From Kribbella pittospori (GTDB lineage Bacteria > Actinomycetota > Actinomycetes > Propionibacteriales > Kribbellaceae): DNA of 64,000 bases. This document shows, piece by piece, positions 9,072 to 18,615 of this stretch. Position numbers and translations under genes: made by a program. Every line of letters starts with the position of its first letter. Position 1 is the first letter of the stretch. The notes under the pieces are model-generated. The model searched no databases. It had not been told where the DNA came from and worked only from the letters and a program-made list of their open reading frames with translations. Location: NCBI RefSeq assembly GCF_004331465.1, contig NZ_SJKB01000001.1:930001-994000 (forward strand). Direction: 5' to 3'.

Positions 9072-10189
9072 TGGGCCGCTTCGACGGGCTGCCGCTCCGC
9101 GACGAGCTGAAGAGCCTCGAGCCGTACGGCGCCCCGCAACTCGACGTACCCATCCTGCTCAACGTCAACGAGAACCCGTATCCGCCGAGCGAGGAGACCG
9201 TCGCCGACATTGCAGCTTCGGTCACCGAGGCGGCCCGCGGCCTGAACCGCTACCCGGACCGCGAGTTCCTCGACCTCCGCGCGGATCTCGCGGCGTACCT
9301 GGGCCGGGAGTCCGGCGCGCAACTGACCGCCGAGCAGGTCTGGGCGGCCAACGGTTCCAACGAGGTCATGCTGCACATCCTGCAGGCCTTCGGCGGACCA
9401 GGACGTACGGCGCTCTCGTTCGCGCCGACGTACTCGATGTATCCGGAGTACGCCCGGGACACCAACACGGCCTGGGTGACCGGCCGCCGGGCCGAGGACT
9501 TCACTCTCGACCAGAGCAAGGCGCTGGCCGCGATCTCCCGGCATCACCCGTCCGTGGTGCTGCTCGCCTCGCCGAACAACCCGACCGGGACGGCGCTGCC
9601 GATCGACGTGGTCGAGGCGATCGCCGCCCGGACCGCCGCGATCGGATCCGTGCTGGTGGTCGACGAGGCGTACGCCGAGTTCCGCCGTACCGGGACTCCG
9701 AGCGCGGTGACGCTGCTGCCGTCGTACCCGAATCTCGCGGTGGCGCGGACGATGTCGAAGGCGTTCGCGCTGGCCGGCGGCCGGGTCGGATACCTTGCCG
9801 CGAGCAAGCAGTTGGTGGACGCGCTGCGGATCGTGCGGTTGCCGTATCACCTGTCCGCGGTGACGCAGGCGGTCGCGCGGGCAGCACTGCGGCACTCCGA
9901 TGAGTTGCTCGGCCGGGTCGAGCAGTTGCGGGTGGAGCGCGACGAGACGGTCGACTGGCTGCGGGCGCAGGGTCTGCGCGCGGTCGACTCGGACGCGAAC
10001 TTCGTCCTGTTCGGCACGTTCGCCGACCGGCACGCGGTCTGGCAGTCGCTGCTGGACGACGGCGTACTGATCCGCGAGACCGGGCCGGACGGCTGGCTGC
10101 GGGTCTCGATCGGCACCGGCGCCGAGATGGCCGCATTCCGCGCTTCACTGGAGCGTGTACTCAAGACCGACGTAGGAAGGCTGACATGA
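9071..10189 (+). CDS. hisC: histidinol-phosphate aminotransferase
   Basis: A PLP-dependent transaminase converting imidazole-acetol phosphate to histidinol phosphate, 372 aa. Visible: [11 protein letters not shown] near the N terminus, the ANGSNEVM segment, [15 protein letters not shown], and the Schiff-base lysine in [15 protein letters not shown]. It is translationally coupled to hisD (TGATG) and overlaps hisB by four bases. Confidence 0.96.
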   Translation: MGRFDGLPLRDELKSLEPYGAPQLDVPILLNVNENPYPPSEETVADIAASVTEAARGLNRYPDREFLDLRADLAAYLGRESGAQLTAEQVWAANGSNEVMLHILQAFGGPGRTALSFAPTYSMYPEYARDTNTAWVTGRRAEDFTLDQSKALAAISRHHPSVVLLASPNNPTGTALPIDVVEAIAARTAAIGSVLVVDEAYAEFRRTGTPSAVTLLPSYPNLAVARTMSKAFALAGGRVGYLAASKQLVDALRIVRLPYHLSAVTQAVARAALRHSDELLGRVEQLRVERDETVDWLRAQGLRAVDSDANFVLFGTFADRHAVWQSLLDDGVLIRETGPDGWLRVSIGTGAEMAAFRASLERVLKTDVGRLT

Positions 10190-10785
10190 CGCGCACCGCG
10201 CGGATCGATCGGGAGACCAGCGAGTCGAAGGTCCTGGTCGAGCTGAACATCGACGGCGAGGGCCGGGCCGAGATCTCCACCGGCGTCGGGTTCTACGACC
10301 ACATGCTCAACGCGCTGGCCAAGCACGCGCTGCTCGACCTGCACGTGAACACGGTCGGCGACCTCGAGATCGACGCGCACCACACGGTCGAGGACACCGC
10401 GATCGGCATCGGCCAGGCCTTGAAGGAAGCTCTCGGCGACAAGCGCGGGATCGGGCGCTTCGGCGATGCGACCGTGCCGCTGGACGAGGCGCTCGTGCAC
10501 TGCACAGTCGACCTGTCCGGCCGGCCGTACTGCGTCCACACCGGCGAGCCCGACGGTCAGGTCTACGCGATCATCGGCGGCGACTACGCCGGTTCGCTGA
10601 CCCAGCACGTGTTCGAGACGCTCGCGTTCAACGCCGCGATCTGCATCCACATCCGGGTGCTGTCCGGGCGCGACCCGCACCACATCGTCGAGGCTCAGTT
10701 CAAGGCCTTCGCCCGCGCGCTGAGGGCAGCCGCCGAGCTGGACCCGCGGCAGCCAGGCATTCCGTCGACCAAGGGCGCTCTGTGA
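10186..10785 (+). CDS. hisB: imidazoleglycerol-phosphate dehydratase
   Basis: A monofunctional IGPD of 199 aa, without the phosphatase domain found in enterobacterial HisB. The duplicated manganese-binding His motifs are visible in [18 protein letters not shown] and [17 protein letters not shown]. It overlaps hisC and hisH by four bases each, so the operon is tightly coupled. Confidence 0.96.
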   Translation: MTRTARIDRETSESKVLVELNIDGEGRAEISTGVGFYDHMLNALAKHALLDLHVNTVGDLEIDAHHTVEDTAIGIGQALKEALGDKRGIGRFGDATVPLDEALVHCTVDLSGRPYCVHTGEPDGQVYAIIGGDYAGSLTQHVFETLAFNAAICIHIRVLSGRDPHHIVEAQFKAFARALRAAAELDPRQPGIPSTKGAL

Positions 10786-11423
10786 GCAAGAAGGTCGTGC
10801 TGCTCGACTACGGATCGGGCAACATCCGATCGGGGGAGCGGGCACTTCAGCGCGTCGGCGCGGACGTGACCGTCACGTCCGACTTCGACGAGGCGCTGAA
10901 CGCCGACGGCCTGCTCGTCCCGGGCGTCGGGGCGTTCGAGGCGTGCATGACCGGCCTCAAGTCGGTCCGTGGTGACGTCGTGGTCGACCGCAGGCTGACC
11001 GGCGCCCGCCCGGTGCTCGGGATCTGTGTCGGTATGCAGATCCTGTTCGCTCGCGGTATCGAGCACGGCGTCGAGACCGAGGGCTGCGAGCAGTGGCCCG
11101 GCACGGTCGAGCGATTGAGGCCCCAGCACGACGAGCCGGTCCCTCACATGGGCTGGAACACAGTCGACGTACCTTCCGGGACCGGGCTGTTCGACGGCAT
11201 CGAGAAGGAACGCTTCTACTTCGTCCACTCGTACGGCGTCCGCGAGTGGCAGCTGACCGATGCCCGCGAGTCGGTGGCCCCGCTGGTGACCTGGACGACG
11301 TACGGCGACGACCGGTTCGTCGCCGCGGTCGAGAACGGCCCGCTCACCGCCACCCAGTTCCACCCCGAGAAGTCCGGCGACGCCGGCGCCGCCCTGCTGG
11401 CGAACTGGGTCCGCTCACTCTGA
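10782..11423 (+). CDS. hisH: imidazole glycerol phosphate synthase, glutamine amidotransferase subunit
   Basis: A class I glutamine amidotransferase, 213 aa, that supplies ammonia to HisF. The nucleophile cysteine is in [13 protein letters not shown], and the His/Glu pair is in [10 protein letters not shown]. The start is GTG, overlapping the hisB stop (GTGA). Its partner HisF and the isomerase (HisA/PriA), which usually follow in actinobacteria, are not next in this window; the next gene is a glutamate decarboxylase. Confidence 0.95.
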   Translation: MSKKVVLLDYGSGNIRSGERALQRVGADVTVTSDFDEALNADGLLVPGVGAFEACMTGLKSVRGDVVVDRRLTGARPVLGICVGMQILFARGIEHGVETEGCEQWPGTVERLRPQHDEPVPHMGWNTVDVPSGTGLFDGIEKERFYFVHSYGVREWQLTDARESVAPLVTWTTYGDDRFVAAVENGPLTATQFHPEKSGDAGAALLANWVRSL

Positions 11424-11544
11424 CCGCACCCGCGGCGTACAGCGTGTGCATCATTCGGAGCGGGTGAGGACAGCTCCGGTCCTCCCGGGGTGGGATGGGT
11501 TGCGGCGGCAAGCCGGCCGTCGTGATCGAGGGGGCGGGTCGTCG

Positions 11545-12936
11545 ATGGGCGGGATCCACAGCACGAAGAAACCGGACACCGGCGATCGCGCGGTCGTTCC
11601 GCGGTTCACCAGGGACACCGTCCTGGCGGTCCCGAAGGACCGGATACCGGCCGAGGAGATGCTGCCGCAGTCGGCGTACCAGATCATCCGGGACGAGGTC
11701 ATGCTCGACGGCAATGCCCGGTTCAACCTGGCCACGTTCGTGACCACGTGGATGGACGACGAGGCGGACCGGCTGTACGCCGAGACGGTCGACAAGAACA
11801 TGGTCGACAAGGACGAGTACCCGCAGACGGCCGAGATCGAGAGCCGCTGTGTGCGCATGCTCGCCGACCTGTGGAACGCGCCGGACGCGGAGGACGCGAT
11901 CGGGACGTCGACGACAGGCAGCTCGGAGGGGTGCATGCTCGGCGGTCTGGCGCTGAAGCGGCGCTGGCAGCACGCCCGGCGCGCCGCGGGGCTGCCGACC
12001 GATCGGCCCAACCTCGTGATGGGCCAGAACGTGCAGGTCGTGTGGGAGAAGTTCGCCGAGTACTGGGACGTCGAGCCGCGGTACGTGCCGCTGGAGGGCG
12101 ACAACCTCTACCTGACCGCCGACCGGGCCGTCCGCGCCGTGGACGAGAACACCATCGGCGTCGTCGCGATCCTCGGCTCGACGATGGAAGGCAGCTACGA
12201 GCCGGTCGCGGAGATCTGCGCCGCGCTGGACGACCTGGAGGAGCGGACCGGCCTGTCCGTGCCGGTGCACGTCGACGCGGCCTCCGGCGGATTCGTCGCT
12301 CCTTTCCTGCAGCCCGATCTGGCCTGGGACTTCCGGCTGCCCCGGGTCGCCTCGATCCAGGCGTCCGGTCACAAGTACGGCCTGGTCTATCCGGGCGTCG
12401 GCTGGGTGCTGTGGCGGCGCAGCGAGAACCTGCCCGAGGAACTGGTCTTCAAGGTGAACTACCTCGGTGGGGACATGCCGACGTTCGCGCTGAACTTCTC
12501 CCGGCCTGGTGCGCAGGTGCTGCTCCAGTACTTCCAGTTCCTGCGGCTCGGCCTGGACGGCTACCGGCGGATCCAGCAGACCTGTCAGGACGTGGCCGTG
12601 CACCTCACCGACGCGATCGCGGCGATGCCCGAGTTCGAGCTGGTCTCGGACGGTCGGGACCTGCCGGTGTTCGCGTTCCGGATGGCCGACGGTGTCACGA
12701 AGTACACCGCGTACGACGTGTCCCGGAAGCTGCGCGAGCGGGGCTGGCTGGTGCCGGCGTACACGATGCCCCCGAACCGGGAGGATTTGGTCGTCCTGCG
12801 CGTGGTCGTGCGGAACGGATTCAGCCACGACATGGCCGAGTTGTTCCTGCGTGACCTGCGGGTCGCGGTCGACTGGCTCGACGGACTGCAGGCTCCGATG
12901 CCGCCGGAGACGGCGCCGGCCGGCTTCCATCACTGA
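11545..12936 (+). CDS. gad: glutamate decarboxylase
   Basis: A PLP-dependent enzyme converting glutamate to GABA and CO2 while consuming a proton. The 463 residues match bacterial GadB. Diagnostic segments include TTGSSEGCMLGGLALKRRW, HVDAASGGFVAPF and the PLP lysine in ASGHKYGLVYPG. The ATG at 11545 gives the family N terminus (GGIHSTKK...); the in-frame upstream stretch from 11446 is Gly/Arg-rich and unlike the family. It lies 121 bp after hisH, so it could be read with the his operon or on its own. No antiporter gene lies beside it, so acid resistance cannot be assumed. Confidence 0.92.
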   Translation: MGGIHSTKKPDTGDRAVVPRFTRDTVLAVPKDRIPAEEMLPQSAYQIIRDEVMLDGNARFNLATFVTTWMDDEADRLYAETVDKNMVDKDEYPQTAEIESRCVRMLADLWNAPDAEDAIGTSTTGSSEGCMLGGLALKRRWQHARRAAGLPTDRPNLVMGQNVQVVWEKFAEYWDVEPRYVPLEGDNLYLTADRAVRAVDENTIGVVAILGSTMEGSYEPVAEICAALDDLEERTGLSVPVHVDAASGGFVAPFLQPDLAWDFRLPRVASIQASGHKYGLVYPGVGWVLWRRSENLPEELVFKVNYLGGDMPTFALNFSRPGAQVLLQYFQFLRLGLDGYRRIQQTCQDVAVHLTDAIAAMPEFELVSDGRDLPVFAFRMADGVTKYTAYDVSRKLRERGWLVPAYTMPPNREDLVVLRVVVRNGFSHDMAELFLRDLRVAVDWLDGLQAPMPPETAPAGFHH

Positions 12937-12962
12937 CGAGAAGGCGAGCCTGCAGCGCAATA

Positions 12963-12980
12963 CCAGTTGCATAGCTGGTT
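12963..12980. promoter_or_regulatory. imperfect palindrome before the liv operon
   Basis: ACCAG-TTGCATAG-CTGGT: five-base perfect arms with some further symmetry, 29 bases before the first possible start of the ABC operon. It is a possible operator for substrate-dependent control. The evidence is only its symmetry and place. Confidence 0.25.
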
Positions 12981-13008
12981 TTACTCCTGACCGGGGATCA
13001 CGGTTTGG

Positions 13009-13899
13009 GTGACAGTGTCCGATTTCCGGGCTGCCAGGCCTTCACGGATGACAGCGGTGATGTCACACTCACTCGCCAGAGCGGTGGCAACCATCGGGGA
13101 TCCGGGAGGCCGGGTGCTGGCGGCGAAGAACCTCGAGGTCGTCTACGACGACGTGATGCTGGTGCTGCGGGGCGTCGGTCTCGAGGTCCCGCAGGGACGG
13201 ATCGTCGCCCTGCTGGGCGCGAACGGCGCCGGCAAGTCCACGCTGCTGCGCGCGCTGTCCGGTCTGCTCGACGTCCACGACGGCGAGGTCCGGCGCGGGT
13301 CGATCACCCTCGACGGTGAGCCGATCCACTCGTACGGCGCCAGCCGGATCGCTGCCCTGGGCATCAAACAGGTGATGGAGGGTCGGCGGATCCTTTCCGA
13401 CCTGACGGTCGAGGACAACCTGCGGATCGGTGGACATGTCAGCCCGCGCTCGATCCGGAGCAACCTGGACCGGACCTATCAGCTGTTCCCGGTGCTGGCC
13501 GATCGGCGTCGTTCGCTGGCCGGCTACCTGTCCGGTGGCGAGCAGCAGATGCTCGCGATCGGCAGGGCGCTGATGTCCGATCCGAAGTACCTGCTGCTGG
13601 ACGAGCCGAGCCTCGGCCTGGCGCCGATGATCGTGCGCCAGATCCGGGACGTGATCGTGCAGATCAACCAGGACGGCACCACGGTGCTCCTGGTCGAGCA
13701 GAACGCGGCGATGGCGCTGTCGATCGCCGAGCACGGCTACGTGCTGGAGAACGGCGCGATGGTGATGGACAAGCCCGCCGCCGACCTGCTCGCCGACGGC
13801 GACGTTCGCGAGTTCTACCTGGGCCTCGGTGCCGAAGGCTCGACGAAGTCCTTCCGAGATGTGAAGCACTACCGCCGCCGGAAGCGGTGGTTGTCATGA
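13009..13899 (+). CDS. livF: branched-chain amino acid ABC transporter ATPase (LivF type)
   Basis: An ATP-binding subunit of a HAAT-family importer. Walker A GANGAGKST, signature LSGGEQQMLAIGRAL and Walker B YLLLDEPSLGLAP are all intact, as is the switch in VLLVEQNAAMAL. The 296 aa exceeds the usual ~235, with about 40 extra N-terminal residues if the first GTG is used and a basic C-terminal tail. The true start may be the ATG at 13048 or 13060; no convincing ribosome binding site decides it. It is the first gene of a six-gene operon, overlapping the next by ATGA. Confidence 0.88.
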   Translation: MTVSDFRAARPSRMTAVMSHSLARAVATIGDPGGRVLAAKNLEVVYDDVMLVLRGVGLEVPQGRIVALLGANGAGKSTLLRALSGLLDVHDGEVRRGSITLDGEPIHSYGASRIAALGIKQVMEGRRILSDLTVEDNLRIGGHVSPRSIRSNLDRTYQLFPVLADRRRSLAGYLSGGEQQMLAIGRALMSDPKYLLLDEPSLGLAPMIVRQIRDVIVQINQDGTTVLLVEQNAAMALSIAEHGYVLENGAMVMDKPAADLLADGDVREFYLGLGAEGSTKSFRDVKHYRRRKRWLS

Positions 13900-14720
13900 C
13901 CGCGACGGAGGCCAGGCCGGGCGAAACCACGCGAGCGGACCCGGTGCTCAACTTCGAGGACGTCGTACTCGGGTTCGACGGGGTGACCGCTCTCAACGGT
14001 GTGACCTTCCGGGTGGATCCTGGCGAACTGTTCGCGGTGATCGGACCCAACGGCGCCGGCAAGACCTCGATCTTCAACGTGCTGTCCGGCGTCTACCGGC
14101 CGCAACGCGGCACCGTCCGGTTCGGTGACGAGGACCTGATCGGGCGCCGGCCGCACGCGATCGCCCGGCTCGGCATCGCCCGGACCTTCCAGAACATCGA
14201 GCTGTTCTCGAACCTGACCGTGCTCGACAACCTGATGCTCGGCCGGCACCTCCACCGCCCGTACGGCGTCCTCGCGGCCTTCGGGTGGATCGGCAAGGCC
14301 CGCCGCAACGAACTGGCCAACCGCGAGGCGGTCGAGGAGATCGTCGACTTCCTCGAGTTGGCGCAGTGGCGGCGACTCCCGGTCGGCCTGCTGCCGTACG
14401 GCATCCAGAAGCGGGTCGAACTCGGCCGGGCGCTGGCCTCGGAGCCGAAGCTGTTGCTGCTGGACGAACCGGTCGCCGGGATGAACCTGGAGGAGACCGA
14501 GGACATGGCCCGGTTCATCCTCGACATCCGCGACGAACTCGGGCTGCCGATGGTGATGGTCGAGCACGACATGGGCCTGGTGATGGATCTGGCCGACCGG
14601 ATCATGGTGATCGACTTCGGCCGGCCGATCCGTACCGGTACGCCGAAGGAGGTGGCCACCGACCCCGATGTGGTCCGGGCCTACCTGGGTGAGGAACACC
14701 GGGTGGTGGAGCGGTCATGA
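13896..14720 (+). CDS. livG: branched-chain amino acid ABC transporter ATPase (LivG type)
   Basis: The second ATPase of the importer, 274 aa. Walker A GPNGAGKTS, the ARTFQNIELF segment and the long insert between Walker A and the signature are typical of LivG. The signature is degenerate: LLPYGIQKRVELGRAL replaces the canonical LSGGQQ, as in several LivG proteins fused into lipid-linked operons. Walker B LLLLDEPVAGMN is intact. The ATG at 13896 shares ATGA with livF, and the gene ends overlapping the acyl-CoA synthetase by four bases. Confidence 0.9.
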   Translation: MTATEARPGETTRADPVLNFEDVVLGFDGVTALNGVTFRVDPGELFAVIGPNGAGKTSIFNVLSGVYRPQRGTVRFGDEDLIGRRPHAIARLGIARTFQNIELFSNLTVLDNLMLGRHLHRPYGVLAAFGWIGKARRNELANREAVEEIVDFLELAQWRRLPVGLLPYGIQKRVELGRALASEPKLLLLDEPVAGMNLEETEDMARFILDIRDELGLPMVMVEHDMGLVMDLADRIMVIDFGRPIRTGTPKEVATDPDVVRAYLGEEHRVVERS

Positions 14721-16573
14721 CAACGGTCGCGGCTCCGGTCACGATGGCGACGATCGCCACCCGGGTACGGGATCGCGCCGCCGCGTCGCCGGACCTGATC
14801 GCCTTGCGGGAAAAGGATCTGGGCATCTGGCAGCAGGTCAGCTGGCAGGGGTACTGGGACACCGCGGAGCTCGTCGGCCACGCGTTGCTTGCCCTCGGCA
14901 TCGAACCGGGCGACCGGGTCGCGATCCACTCGGAGAACCGGCGCGAGTGGCTCTACACCGACGTCGGCACGGTCTCGGTCCGCGCTGCCACGGTCGGCCT
15001 CTACCCGACCAACCCGGTCGCCGAGGTCGGCTACCTGCTCCGCCACTCGGGCGCGAAGGTCTTGATCGCCGAGGACCAGGAGCAGGTCGACAAAGCCCTG
15101 GCCGTCGACGACCTGCCCGGCCTGACCCACATCGTGTACGTCGAGCCCCGCGGCATCCGCAATCGGTACGACGACCCGCGCCTGCTCGCCTGGCCGGACT
15201 TCCTCGCCCTCGGCGAGAAGCATCGACACGCCAACCCGGAAGCCGTGACCCAGCGGATGGACGAGTCGCGAGCGGACGACGTGGTCACGCTGATCTACAC
15301 CTCCGGCACCACCGGCCCGCCGAAGGGCGTGATGCTCACAGCGGCGAACGTCGACTTCGCCATCCAGGAACTGATCGAGCGCGGCGGCTTCACCGCACCA
15401 CCACCGTCGCCCCGCGACAGCGTGCTGTCCTACCTGCCGTTGTGCCATGTCGCCGAGCGGATCTTCAGCGGTTGGTTCGGCGCCGGCGCCGGAGTCTGCG
15501 TGCATTTCGCCGAGTCGATCGAGACCGTCGCCACCAACCTGCATGAGGTCCAGCCGACGGTCCTGTTCGGCGTACCCAGGATCTGGGAGAAGATCGCGGC
15601 CGGGGTGCAGATCCGGGTCGAGTCCGCCGACCCGGTGAAACGCGCGATCGGTGGCTTCTGGCTACGCCGAGCCGACTGGATCGGCGACGTACTGGCGGCC
15701 AACGGAGGTCGCCATACCGCTGCATCCCGAGCGGTCTACGCCGTCGGATGGCTGTTGTGCTATCGGGCACTGAAGGACCGGCTCGGCCTGCGCCAGGTCC
15801 GGTACGCCGCCTCCGGTGCCGCGCCGATCGCGCCCGAGGTACTGCGGTTCTTCATGGGACTCGGCCTGCCGATGCACGAGGTGTACGGCATGACCGAGAA
15901 CACCGCGGTGGCGACCGCGAACCGCCCGGGCCGGGTCAAGGTCGGCACGGTCGGCGAGCCGCACGACGGCGTGGAGGTGCGGATCGACGAGAGCACCGGC
16001 GAGATCCTGACCCGGCACCCGGGCACGTTCGCCGGCTACTGGCACGATCCGGACGCGACCGCCGGAGTGATCGAGCCGGACGGCTGGCTGCACACCGGCG
16101 ACGTAGGGGAGTGGGTCGACGGCACGCATCTGCGCATCACCGACCGGATGAAGGACATCATCATCACCGCGGGCGGCAAGAACGTCGCGCCGTCGGAGAT
16201 CGAGAACGCGCTGAAGGCCTCGCCGTACATCAAGGAAGCGCTCGTGGTCGGCGATCGGCGCAAGTTCCTCGCGGCATTGATCGGCATCGAACCGGACACG
16301 GTCGGCCACTGGGCGCAAATGCACCGGTTGCCCTACTCGACGTACGGCGATCTGTCCGCGAAGCCCGAGGTGATCGCGTTGGTGCAGACCGTCGTGGACG
16401 AGGTGAACGTCCGCTTCGCCACCGTCGAGCAGGTCCGGTCGTTCCGGCTGCTGCCGAAGTTGCTGGATCACGAGGACGGCGAGCTGACCGCGACCCAGAA
16501 GCTGAAGCGCAGCGCCGTCACGACTTCGTTCGCCGACCTGGTCGAGTCCATGTACGCGGGTGATGCCCGGTGA
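14717..16573 (+). CDS. long-chain acyl-CoA synthetase (AMP-forming)
   Basis: A 618-aa ANL-superfamily ligase that activates a carboxylic acid as acyl-AMP and transfers it to CoA. The P-loop LIYTSGTTGPPKGVML, VYGMTENTAV and the C-terminal hinge LRITDRMKDIIITAGGKNVAP are clear, as in FadD15-type enzymes. It lies between the two ATPases and the two permeases and overlaps both neighbours by four bases, so it is an integral operon member. This suggests that the imported compound is a carboxylic acid trapped as its CoA thioester rather than a simple branched-chain amino acid. The substrate is unknown. Confidence 0.92.
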   Translation: MTTVAAPVTMATIATRVRDRAAASPDLIALREKDLGIWQQVSWQGYWDTAELVGHALLALGIEPGDRVAIHSENRREWLYTDVGTVSVRAATVGLYPTNPVAEVGYLLRHSGAKVLIAEDQEQVDKALAVDDLPGLTHIVYVEPRGIRNRYDDPRLLAWPDFLALGEKHRHANPEAVTQRMDESRADDVVTLIYTSGTTGPPKGVMLTAANVDFAIQELIERGGFTAPPPSPRDSVLSYLPLCHVAERIFSGWFGAGAGVCVHFAESIETVATNLHEVQPTVLFGVPRIWEKIAAGVQIRVESADPVKRAIGGFWLRRADWIGDVLAANGGRHTAASRAVYAVGWLLCYRALKDRLGLRQVRYAASGAAPIAPEVLRFFMGLGLPMHEVYGMTENTAVATANRPGRVKVGTVGEPHDGVEVRIDESTGEILTRHPGTFAGYWHDPDATAGVIEPDGWLHTGDVGEWVDGTHLRITDRMKDIIITAGGKNVAPSEIENALKASPYIKEALVVGDRRKFLAALIGIEPDTVGHWAQMHRLPYSTYGDLSAKPEVIALVQTVVDEVNVRFATVEQVRSFRLLPKLLDHEDGELTATQKLKRSAVTTSFADLVESMYAGDAR

Positions 16574-17457
16574 ACGAGTTCATCGCCACGGTCGTCCGCG
16601 GGCTCGGCAACGGGTCGATCTACGCCCTGCTGGCACTGGGATTCGTGATCGTCTACAAGTCCATGCGGGTGATCAGCTTCGCCCAGCCGGCCTTCATGAT
16701 GGCCGGCGCTCTGCTGGTCAGTTACCTCGTGCTGTCGATGAACTTCTTCCTCGCCGTCGTGGTCGCGCTGCTGCTGACCGCGCTGCTCGGGGCCGGCGTC
16801 GAGCGGCTGGCGCTGCGGCCGATGATCGGCAAGCCGGTGTTCGTGATCGCGATCATCACCCTCGGCGTCGACATCGTGATCCGCACGGTGGTGAACGCGT
16901 TCATCGGCCTGGACATCCGCCAGATGGGCGACCCGTGGGGTCTGCAGCAGGTCGACGTACTCGGGGTGAAGGTCGATCAGCGGCATCTGGCCACGTTGGT
17001 GACGACACTGATCGTGGTCGCCGTACTGTTCGCCTTCTACCGCTGGTCGCGGACCGGCCTGGCGATGCGGGCGGCGTCCTCGGACCAGGAGGTCGCGCTC
17101 GCGCAGGGCGTGTCGGTCGGGCGGGTGTTCTCGCTGTCGTGGGCACTCGCGGCGGCCCTCGCCGGTCTGGCCGGTGTGTTCCTGTCGACCGGCATCGGGC
17201 TCGAGCAGAACCTCTGGCTGACCGCGCTCAAGGCTCTGCCGGTGATCATCCTCGGTGGCCTCGACTCGCTCGGTGGAGCGGTGATCGCCGGACTCTCGAT
17301 CGGCGTGGTCGAGGCGCTGGTCGGCAGCTACGGCGGCGATTTGCACCCGATCTTCGGCGGCGACTTCTTCCTGGTCGTGCCGTACCTGCTGATGCTGCTC
17401 GTCCTGCTGGTCAGACCGTACGGCCTGTTCGGGACCAAGGAAGTGGAGCGAATATGA
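16570..17457 (+). CDS. livH: branched-chain amino acid ABC transporter permease (LivH type)
   Basis: A 295-aa inner-membrane permease with about eight hydrophobic segments. The N terminus GLGNGSIYALLALGFVIVYKSMRVISFAQ is the LivH hallmark, and the EAA-like loop contains SWALAAALAGLAGVFLSTG. It is coupled to the acyl-CoA synthetase upstream (GTGA overlap) and to livM downstream (ATGA). Confidence 0.92.
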   Translation: MNEFIATVVRGLGNGSIYALLALGFVIVYKSMRVISFAQPAFMMAGALLVSYLVLSMNFFLAVVVALLLTALLGAGVERLALRPMIGKPVFVIAIITLGVDIVIRTVVNAFIGLDIRQMGDPWGLQQVDVLGVKVDQRHLATLVTTLIVVAVLFAFYRWSRTGLAMRAASSDQEVALAQGVSVGRVFSLSWALAAALAGLAGVFLSTGIGLEQNLWLTALKALPVIILGGLDSLGGAVIAGLSIGVVEALVGSYGGDLHPIFGGDFFLVVPYLLMLLVLLVRPYGLFGTKEVERI

Positions 17458-18569
17458 GCGCGCGCACCGGACGGCCGCTGCTCTACCTGTCCTACGGGCA
17501 GGACATGGCGTTGCTCAACACCTCGGCGAAGCGTGGCTGGACCTTGGTGCTGGCGATCGGTGCGGTGGCTCTGCCCTTCCTGCTCACCGACGACCTGCTC
17601 GTCGTACTGGCCACTGCGTGTGTCGCGTCGATCGGTGCGATCGGCCTGAACATCGTCACCGGGTACGGCGGACAAGTGTCGCTCGGGCACGCGTTCTTCC
17701 TCGGGATCGGCGCGTACACCGCTGCTGCGATCTCGGGTGATCCGGACAACCCCCGGCTGATCGGCTTCGGGATCACGTCGGTACCGATCTGGTTGCTCGG
17801 GGCCGGTCTGGTCGCCGGTCTGGCCGGGCTGATCGTCTCGCCGTTGGCGGCCCGGTTGCGCGGGCTGTACCTGGCCGTGGTGACGCTCGGACTGGTGTTC
17901 ATCGGGGAACACATCTTCAAGCACTGGAAGCACCTCACCGGGGGAGTCGGGGTCGGCCGTCCGGCCGCCGTACCGGAGTTGTTCGGGATCCAGTTCGCGG
18001 TCGACGGGGAGGTGTTCACGAAGGCACAGAAGCTCTATCTGCTGATGCTCGTGCTGCTGGTGATCTTCGGCGTACTGGCCCGCAACCTCGTCCGGTCCAG
18101 GGTCGGCCGGGCGCTGGCCGCCGTTCGGGACCGGGATCTGGCCGCCGAGGTGATCGGTGTCGACGTGACCCGGTACAAGATGATCGCGTTCGCGGTGTCG
18201 TCGTTCTACGCCGGCGTCGCGGGCGCGCTGCTGTACGTGATGATCGGGTTCGTCGAGCCCGGGTCGTTCAACCTCGCGCTGTCGGTGCAGTACATCGCGA
18301 TGATCCTGATCGGTGGTGTCGCCACCATCTCCGGATCGGTGCTCGGCGCCCTGTTCATCACGCTGCTACCGCGGGTCACCCGCGAGCTCCCGGCCGTGCT
18401 GCCGTTCATCAGCAGCAGCTCCGGCTCCGGGAGCATCACGGTCTTCCAGGTCGAGACGATTCTCTACGGCCTGTTGATCATCGGCTTCCTGATCTTCGAA
18501 CCGCGAGGGCTGTTCGGGATCTGGAACCGGCTGCGCACCTACTGGAAGTCGTGGCCGTTCTCGCACTGA
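17454..18569 (+). CDS. livM: branched-chain amino acid ABC transporter permease (LivM type)
   Basis: The second permease, 371 aa. It is recognised by IGAIGLNIVTGYGGQVSLGH, RGLYLAVVTLGL and the cytoplasmic loop RSRVGRALAAVRDRDLAAEVIGVDV. The ATG at 17454 overlaps the livH stop by ATGA and precedes a cytoplasmic N terminus of about 25 residues before the first membrane helix. The gene is followed after 46 bp by the binding protein. Confidence 0.92.
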   Translation: MSARTGRPLLYLSYGQDMALLNTSAKRGWTLVLAIGAVALPFLLTDDLLVVLATACVASIGAIGLNIVTGYGGQVSLGHAFFLGIGAYTAAAISGDPDNPRLIGFGITSVPIWLLGAGLVAGLAGLIVSPLAARLRGLYLAVVTLGLVFIGEHIFKHWKHLTGGVGVGRPAAVPELFGIQFAVDGEVFTKAQKLYLLMLVLLVIFGVLARNLVRSRVGRALAAVRDRDLAAEVIGVDVTRYKMIAFAVSSFYAGVAGALLYVMIGFVEPGSFNLALSVQYIAMILIGGVATISGSVLGALFITLLPRVTRELPAVLPFISSSSGSGSITVFQVETILYGLLIIGFLIFEPRGLFGIWNRLRTYWKSWPFSH

Positions 18570-18615
18570 CCCCGCGTGCCCTGGGGGCCACCGATCGGCC
18601 GGAGAAGGAGTATCG

